Of a stretch of DNA of 64,000 bases, positions 61,701-64,000 are shown in pieces; positions within the stretch are counted from its first letter, which is position 1, and every line of letters begins with the position of its first letter. Under the pieces are notes generated by a model. It saw nothing but the letters and a program-made list of their open reading frames with translations. It made no database searches and was not told the DNA's origin. A program made the translations under genes and the position numbers. Origin of the DNA: Kitasatospora arboriphila (GTDB taxonomy: Bacteria > Actinomycetota > Actinomycetes > Mycobacteriales > Mycobacteriaceae); the NCBI RefSeq assembly GCF_000717275.1, contig NZ_JNYV01000004.1:62001-126000 (forward strand), given 5' to 3'.

Positions 61701-64000
61701 ACTGATGTCGCTGCGTGGTGTCGAGCGGGCTGCGACCGGTGTGTACAACCAAGAGCCAGAACCTGTTCTGGCCTCCTGGATCATCGCCGACCCCGATCAG
61801 CGGTGCGATCCGGACCGCATTCGAGATCAGCTGCGGAGCATTCTGCCGCCCACCCACATCCCCACCCACATCACTGTTGTCGATCACTTCCCGGTCACTC
61901 CGAGTGGGAAACTGGACCGGCGGGCACTGCCCGCGCCGGCGCAGACACACCACGAGATCGAAGCTCCACGCACCGACACCGAGGTCGCGGTGGCGGAGGG
62001 TTGGGCGGACGTCCTCGGACTGCCCCCGGAGATGGTCGGACGACACAGCGAGTTCTTCGACAGCGGAGGCACATCGTTGTCCGCCAGCCGAATTGCCGGC
62101 CGGTTACGGCAACAGACCCACCGCGACGTCACAGTCCGCCACATCCTCGACGCACGAACGGTGGCCGCCGTCGCGGCCGTCATCGACGGGTTGCCCTTCG
62201 CCGCGCTGAATGATGTGGCGCCGCGATCCCTGCCGGTACCGGCCGAGCTGGAGTTGGCGTATCCGCAGCAGCGATTGTGGGTTCTCAACCGCATTGATCC
62301 GCTGTCGACGGCATACCTGGTGCCTTTGGTACTGCGACTGCGCGGCGGAGTCGACGTCGATCGGCTGTCGGACGCCATCGTCGAGGTGCAACGCCGACAC
62401 GCCAGCCTCCGCACGGTGTACCCCCAGACTCCGCGTGGACCACGGCAACAGATCGGTGGACTCGACTCGGCTAAGGCCCCCGCCGTCACCCGGGTGGATG
62501 ACAACGACGTCAGCGGCCCGATCGCTGAACTGCTCACGGCCCCGTTTGATCTGAGCTCCGAACCCGGCTTCCGCAGCGCGGTGGTGGTCGCCGGAACCGA
62601 CACCTGGCTGGTGCTCGCGATGCATCACGTGGCCACCGATGGGTGGTCGATGCGGACCATCCTCGCCGATCTGGTCGGTGCCTATGCCGGCAGCCCCGCT
62701 CCGACAGCAGAACTGACGTACTCCGACTTCACCCAGTGGCAGGCTCAACGCCTGGGAGACCCGTCTGACACCCGCAGCCGGTATGCCCAGCAGCTCGCTT
62801 TCTGGCGACAAACCCTCGCGGGTGTCGATGCGCCCTATAGCGTTCCAGGCCTCGTCGACAATGCGACGGCCACCGGTGGCGCCGTCCACGCAACGCTCGG
62901 GGCCGGAACTCTCGAAGGGCTGACCGACCTCGGTCGTGCCGAGTCCGCCACGCTCTTCCACCTCGCGCACGTCGCCCTGGCCGCGTTGCTGGCGCAGCAC
63001 GGGTCCAGTCACGACCTCGTCATCGGCACACCTGTGCTGGGTCGCGACGATCCGGCATGGGAGCGGGTGGTGGGAATGTTCGTCAACACCATCGCGCTTC
63101 GCACGCCTGTCGACTCGAGCCGCCCGATCCGCGCCGAATTGCGAACCGTGCGCGACGCAGACCTGGCCGCCCAGTCGAATGCCGATGCGCCGTACGACGC
63201 CGTGGTGCGGGCGTTGACATCCGTGCGCGACGCAGGCAGTCGGGACGTAGGCAGGGATCCACTCATCTCGGTACTGCTAGTGCACCAGGAGTCACTCGGT
63301 GAGGTCGCGACCGATCACGTCGACCTGCCCGGCGTCGACATCGAGATCGTCTCGGACGCATCCGAATACGTCGCGGCGAAGTTCGACCTCGAGATGGTGC
63401 TCGCCTCGGCGCCCGGGGGCGGGCTCGCGCTGACGTTGGTGCACGGTGCCGCCGTTCCCGAACGCGTCGCCGAGGCACTGCTCGAGGACTATCTGGAACT
63501 GTTGCACGCCATGGTCTCGGCTCCGGACCATCCGTTCCCGTCACTGAGTCGCCGCTTTGAACCCGCTGCGGCAGGGGTGGCAGCGCTGACCTCTGAGCCG
63601 ACGCCACTTGCGCCCAAAACCTTCATCGAACAACCGTCGGAGCTCGAACCCGTCGTGGCTGCAGCCTTTTCCGAAGTTCTGGGCCTCGGCATCAACGACG
63701 TGGGCCGCGACAACAGCTTCTTCGACCTCGGCGGCAGTTCACTGTCGGCCACTCAGGTGGTGGCCAACATCGCCGATGAGACCGGGACGGCGGTTCCGGT
63801 GCGGCACCTGTTCACCGCCCCGTCTGTGGCCGCGCTGGCCGCGTTGCTCAGTAGCTCCGGCGAACCCGCCGCCGCAGCACTGCCTCCACTGACGGGGCCC
63901 GGTGCACCACCAGATCTCGGGCCGGTGCCGTTGTCGCCGGCGCAGCAGCGACTGTGGCTGGTACAGCGCATGATTCCCGAGCGGCCGCTGTATGCCGTCC
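49705..64000 (+). CDS. Giant non-ribosomal peptide synthetase, truncated at the window edge
   Basis: One open frame of at least 4765 codons, without a stop up to the edge. The order visible is C1-A1-T1, C2-A2-T2, C3-A3-T3, C4-A4-T4, C5-T5, C6 (start only). No epimerase, methyltransferase or thioesterase domain is seen. All five complete C domains keep HHxxxDG. Carrier serines are at about 994, 2034, 3091, 4124 and 4679. A1 and A4 resemble each other, as do A2 and A3. The start is GTG, seven bases after AGGAGGAG, and 35 bp after the BY-kinase stop. The product is unknown; a siderophore or a surface lipopeptide are both possible. Confidence 0.95.
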   Translation, partial: MGQVLRQPLTRAQRALWAAQQATPLCPINIALCIELTGNLDAELLRAVTLGVARQTGIAFTRFEQTERGIEQVIDRGLSDHITLKDLRTEPDPDAAGHQWMRDDYTRPLDVFHDRLMASAILRVADDRWLYYMRGHHLTFDGAGAFRSLQLIVAAYNERSADGSLNLPPESDLSGLAQTDVDYRESPRFEKDRAYWAEQLDGIGPPISLAHRTGQPDPSPRRQSAVLPPDTAVLLAQAETELRTTMPVIIAVAVSGYLARISGLDDVSLSLPVAARTTALLRKTFSTVSNVVPVRTGIASDSTIRAAITSTQVAMMGALRHQRFRFEDMAEAMPGDSGVLPNRQFTGPLLNLMLTVDKINFGDVAGSLHVLSTSAVDDLAVNLYRTGNPSAPDELRFDLEANPNRYSSEELEGHHRRLLRFIREVAATAIDDPARSFAHIALESDDELFRLTTTSTPVVAGRTLPELLDAAAAQYGDRPALHAGWAHWTYRVLAERSRRLANRLKDDGAIPGTTVAIATGRGLDQVLAFWAVARTGATVLQIDPAHPDSRINGQLAQSNPVKILTSRGGVAPGDTTQWWDLSDVDLTDTADTPIELPRPLTLDDIAYVVYTSGSTGAPKGVEVTHRGLAALMAHQRVLGIDENARVSGLASPAFDASIFEMLLAASGGAALCPAPPNVVGGQELADFLTGASITHTVITPSVLATVDPAGLPTDVCSTLMLAGEACPPDLVRRWGSDRTVLNLYGPAEATIMATASAPLRPLDEPPAIGTAITDATCYVLDDQLRPVPSDVIGDLYLAGPGLASGYAGQSGLTALAFVANPWGTAGQRMYRTGDRVRRDSTSGRLHYAGRSDDQVQIRGVRIEPGEIAMAAETHPDVHQAVAVVVGSGDTEALALYVSSHVDDRRLATRIRKHLSRRLPTSMWPAHVVVMRALPVTPSGKLDREALPHPSTANQRPHRAAQTSAEQLVAQVVSQTVGIDEPSMYDDLLALGGSSLDATRISARIGASTGNAIGVREVLEAGDLAELALLVEQFTKTTALTDAHRPRPPRPPASSGQISMILADRLDPGSTANHLEADVELKGTLHRDALMAAIVDVIDRHEALRTIIRLEPDGTAWQDVVTVREALADNGFKIDDATSDVSVSEQLIDPTSRPPLLLELSRIGADHHRLAVRSHHAAVDGWSLGVLVDDLATAYQSRVDGHSPSWAPATQYIDATAAASGDENGRVAEQLERWKRRLADLPPRPELPLDRPAVRDRNQPAPAAVERRTLGTQITAALRDAATERGISTFAWLHATLAVTLARFTGSSDLVVVVPQAGRRRPELDTAVGMYVNPVAIRSTVGPRTSFEQVLAQSADGLAFALGNADVPFGEVAAAVEPQRDITTAPLSDVLLTYQNQPAGRWDVDGLQIEFHPKDPRHARIPLQWIVDDTADGLRVELTYRSDLFSGDIAAAMCHSYVTALAQSLARPQSTSGELVPGEHHSLEVPTPHSRLSLVQQVLAAADRDPLAPALVFGDQVLNYTELIGRAEELAGGLRAAGVRRGDLVGVALPRHADALIAQLAAMFAGAAYVPIDPEYPQQRIAAIIEDAKPTTVLVDSQTRRSVPADTNISDVDQHRVAVDHSPVAHTPDVDGDDLAYVIFTSGSTGRPKGVAVTHTNLAALLDAARSSYDFGPGDVFSCTHSTAFDVSVFEIFAAWTTGARVVLADQETVRDPQALWPFLRKHGVTILSQTPSAFYPLAAVAVRDTDPGALRAVIFAGEALHPSRLMSWHSEFGRDVMLANMYGITETTVHLTVGETDPTDHRSLIGDPLRDTTLMILDRWLQPVPIGVWGELYACGPQVTRGYVGRPGLTAERFVACPAQSGGGRMYRSGDIVRRTMDGKLEYRGRSDRQVQVRGFRVEPGDVVNALQTLPAVAEAEVVIRNSDTAAGSDIVAYVRLRTDPAGLVPNEDELRDAARTVLPGYLVPSRIVAIDNWPLNASGKRDLRALPTPDARGAIEAEGNAVLPVAEVIAEVLGVPPTSVSPEAGLYDVGANSLSAMHISLLLTERTGRDVSVRMVAEAPSIADLQVSVDAARPRPTPAAEESIGSAAPPATAQQRALWALSRIDEGSAVYHLPAVLDLPPEASPRTVIDALTDVVARHEVLRTVLADKDGLPQPVLVPLDQVRTRLAALARPRPLPESHAAANLHAEALRPFDLATELPWRAELFETVGGLRLLLVGHHVAVDGWSMTVLAEDFATAVRARLAGTAPAWSAPAAQYRDHARRMAKALGTPPRSTDHRNRLLEHWSHVLDGAPIHLQLPFESKTAPVPPGPEPADYLDVPVPAEIRDALQRVAAAESASVFHVMHAALAATIGLFTGTDDIVIGTPTAGRTREMMTAVGMFVQTVVLRSRVDPGMTVRESISQSRDVVTLALAHSEVSFEEVKERLAPPRTLDSDAYLDVMVAYQPAPVSDSDISLTPIRVGQARVPLEFTITDHGDGSPMHLTLSYGLWHVRPAMAAQIADTFVQTVQALSETVDPGVTTMHALTRPADHHMPVASPRPLVDDAHQYADVVERVIDQARQTPESIALVDVTGALTYSGLICQAAAIADELTSRGVQRGDLVAVIADRRADTVSAMLGILFVGGGYVPVDPTYPAARIKTIIADARPTAIIRAGGVLDRANADMPAVIDLATLDMAGNRGLEEIDRVTAKSGDTAYVIYTSGSTGKPKGVVVTRSNMATLLSTAQSAIGASSDDVWTWFHSAAFDFSVWEIFGALTSGGRLVVVDHDTARDPHHLVGLLTRHEVTILNQTPTAFSRLVQLPGDDLPQSLRLVLFGGEALDPKALSHWHSRRPEVRLVNMYGITETTVHLSVKDVDTSDSRSLIGVALPSAGLVVLDRYLRPQPVGATGELYATGPQITAGYLGRQDLTATRFVPSPWGPPGSRMYRTGDLARWVDGGRLEYLGRGDQQLKIRGHRIEPGEIAAVLRAQPGVSDAKVLLRDTDRRGDEMLIGYVIADESMPSPDPTSLRSACAAALPAHLVPAQVQIVADWPLTSTGKLDAARLPALSAPVASRALEGSEVVVAAAVADVLGLSADELGPDTNFFEQGGNSLSAARLASHVAALTGADLAVRSVFDRPTVSLLAEYIDSGVDVSGSNRLPMTAPAARPRPSRLELTPQQQALWLHWQVDPTRTDYNLSGLIPVGDMPVDEFSSLMATLVDRHESLRTSFPADADGPYQELRDSGTVGIDVTGHVVADPVAALEMLNGPFDLTSELPWRVALFESPTHGRQLAVVAHHIAVDGESVRILHRELAALTGGGTLPAGSLDYGDYTAWSSAVLNHNGEILQRFWERVFAEPVARPPLPGLRPPAGDSRPGPTIEAQLDPERHQRLREQAAAHNTSTFMTVHAALAVLLARLGDDPDVVIGTVVAGRDAPEFADTVGMLARTVLLRNNIDINRPFSATLREVTRSDLDSFAHSAYPADLVAGLADPDHRRGSRPVVDVFLADLGSAVTVGTPTDRDPRGDRALRLPSRFGLDLMMEERGGALVVRLAFDSARIDQPDAELFLTRLIALLQAVVTDPAQPPADHLGAAPGDLEVVPEFDAWEPLPDLLRRGIVSNPAAVAVEDGSWMLSYRDLDVVSTQVARTLISRDVGPGDVVAISAHRSAWSIIATWAIAKTGAAFVSLGVDDPDTRRRRMVGQSDAVAGLYAPGDRPDVPGVDWLSLADIVAGTPADHARAASAFAAEERTRSIRPNDVAYVIFTSGSTGEPKGVSVTQQGIAPLVNAVIEHVGLTAAGRVLHNYSTSFDAHLVELLPAFAVGATVVVCPPTVIGGRELSALLNGAAITHFFSTPAVMATVDPSVLETVQVVATGGESLPSAIAQQWVSGRRIVNFYGPTEATIVATANPAVEPRGPIPIGRATGPAATYVLDRRLRPVPQGVIGELYLAGAGLARGYTQAAGMTAGRFVASPFGVPGTRMYRTGDLVHRTASGDLVVHGRADEQIKVRGIRLEPAEIDAALMSLRGVERAATGVYNQEPEPVLASWIIADPDQRCDPDRIRDQLRSILPPTHIPTHITVVDHFPVTPSGKLDRRALPAPAQTHHEIEAPRTDTEVAVAEGWADVLGLPPEMVGRHSEFFDSGGTSLSASRIAGRLRQQTHRDVTVRHILDARTVAAVAAVIDGLPFAALNDVAPRSLPVPAELELAYPQQRLWVLNRIDPLSTAYLVPLVLRLRGGVDVDRLSDAIVEVQRRHASLRTVYPQTPRGPRQQIGGLDSAKAPAVTRVDDNDVSGPIAELLTAPFDLSSEPGFRSAVVVAGTDTWLVLAMHHVATDGWSMRTILADLVGAYAGSPAPTAELTYSDFTQWQAQRLGDPSDTRSRYAQQLAFWRQTLAGVDAPYSVPGLVDNATATGGAVHATLGAGTLEGLTDLGRAESATLFHLAHVALAALLAQHGSSHDLVIGTPVLGRDDPAWERVVGMFVNTIALRTPVDSSRPIRAELRTVRDADLAAQSNADAPYDAVVRALTSVRDAGSRDVGRDPLISVLLVHQESLGEVATDHVDLPGVDIEIVSDASEYVAAKFDLEMVLASAPGGGLALTLVHGAAVPERVAEALLEDYLELLHAMVSAPDHPFPSLSRRFEPAAAGVAALTSEPTPLAPKTFIEQPSELEPVVAAAFSEVLGLGINDVGRDNSFFDLGGSSLSATQVVANIADETGTAVPVRHLFTAPSVAALAALLSSSGEPAAAALPPLTGPGAPPDLGPVPLSPAQQRLWLVQRMIPERPLYAV
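49729..52800 (+). other. NRPS module 1 (C1-A1-T1)
   Basis: C1 begins at LTRAQRALWAAQQ and has HHLTFDG at 50110-50130. As the first domain of the protein it may accept an acyl or peptidyl donor, like starter C domains. A1 spans about 51090-52560, with YVVYTSGSTGAPKG at 51523 on. Specificity residues read by eye are D-A-F-V-M-A-L-I-M plus the conserved Lys; I know no matching code. T1 carries its serine at 52684 in LGGSSL. Confidence 0.85.
52867..55920 (+). other. NRPS module 2 (C2-A2-T2)
   Basis: C2 has HHAAVDG at 53224 on. A2 spans about 54178-55670, with YVIFTSGSTGRPKG at 54610 on. Specificity residues read by eye are D-V-F-S-I-A-M-V-H plus Lys, close to the threonine-type pattern at the end (MVH) but not at the start. 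T2 carries its serine at 55804 in the slightly unusual context VGANSL. Confidence 0.83.
55981..59090 (+). other. NRPS module 3 (C3-A3-T3), threonine predicted
   Basis: C3 has HHVAVDG at 56362 on. A3 spans about 57361-58845, with YVIYTSGSTGKPKG at 57793 on and FDFSVWEIF at 57937 on. Specificity residues read by eye are D-F-W-N-L-G-M-V-H plus Lys, which equals the established threonine code DFWNIGMVHK except for one Ile/Leu change. T3 carries its serine at 58975 in QGGNSL. Confidence 0.85.
59167..62190 (+). other. NRPS module 4 (C4-A4-T4)
   Basis: C4 has HHIAVDG at 59530 on. A4 spans about 60469-61940, with YVIFTSGSTGEPKG at 60919 on and FDAHLVELL in place of the usual FDxSxxE. Specificity residues read by eye are D-A-V-F-A-G-F-I-V plus Lys; I know no match. 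It shares with A1 the segments VxGGxEL, ITHxxxTPxVxATVDPxxL and EATIxAT. T4 carries its serine at 62074 in SGGTSL. Confidence 0.82.
62254..63880 (+). other. NRPS module 5 without adenylation domain (C5-T5)
   Basis: C5 starts at LAYPQQRLWVLNRIDPLS, has HHVATDG at 62623 on and ends near 63560. Only about 80 bases of linker separate it from T5, whose serine is at 63739 in LGGSSL. A further C domain (C6) begins at about 63925 and is cut by the window. Since no A domain fits between 63560 and 63640, T5 must be loaded in trans or the module is skipped. Confidence 0.85.

Noticed and set aside
49729..64000. Many long frames on the minus strand and in other plus frames inside the NRPS, and similarly inside the SARP and FtsX genes
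   Set aside because: They are shadows caused by high third-position GC; none has a family motif, and the NRPS frame explains every base.

Overview
The window reads as chromosome of a high-GC, mycolic-acid-containing actinobacterium, most likely Gordonia or a close relative (inference). The evidence is an antigen 85-type mycolyltransferase, a menaquinone gene set (menA, menE, menB), a pitA / small membrane protein / DUF3349 / menE block in the same order as M. tuberculosis Rv0545c-Rv0542c, an echA9/echA8-like pair, an F420-dependent oxidoreductase, and the codon usage. No rRNA, tRNA, CRISPR array, phage or recognisable transposase was seen.

Layout. 1-6.0 kb: a small membrane protein and a BldC-type regulator on the minus strand, then DUF4229, a Cds1-like PLP enzyme and an ABC efflux pair on the plus strand. 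6.0-8.3 kb: an AbiEi/DUF559-like gene bracketed by a hairpin repeat, then a leaderless HTH gene followed by a Clp-N-domain protein, with a third repeat copy in inverted orientation. 8.3-14.4 kb: menA, a large SARP/AfsR-type regulator and a DrrAB-like exporter. 14.5-17.8 kb: a NarL-type two-component cluster with a second, degenerate sensor and an orphan LuxR HTH gene. 18-21.4 kb: the pitA-to-menE operon. 21.6-25.6 kb: an F420 oxidoreductase, then a second AbiEi/DUF559-like gene lying between two arrays of a 72-bp repeat, then an MpaB-family protein. 25.6-31.9 kb: a heterodimeric ABC exporter, three very short amphipathic peptide genes, and the mycolyltransferase. 31.9-36.1 kb: menB, a thioesterase and two crotonase-fold enzymes.

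36.1-49.7 kb is a Wzx/Wzy-type capsule or exopolysaccharide locus of visibly lower GC: acetyltransferase, initiating phosphoglycosyltransferase, low-molecular-weight phosphatase, UDP-glucose dehydrogenase, polymerase, WecG-type and GT2 glycosyltransferases, flippase, nitroreductase, pyruvyltransferase and a BY-kinase chain-length regulator. The gene set predicts an acidic polymer containing a uronic acid and pyruvate. Only 35 bp after the BY-kinase, a giant NRPS gene begins at 49705 and runs off the right edge, with visible order C-A-T, C-A-T, C-A-T, C-A-T, C-T, C.

The most promising unexplained material is (1) the tiny-peptide family sharing IDF-x8-GL-x-AG around the mycolyltransferase and ABC exporter, and (2) the fact that both AbiEi/DUF559-like genes are exactly bracketed by repeats, each by a different repeat family.
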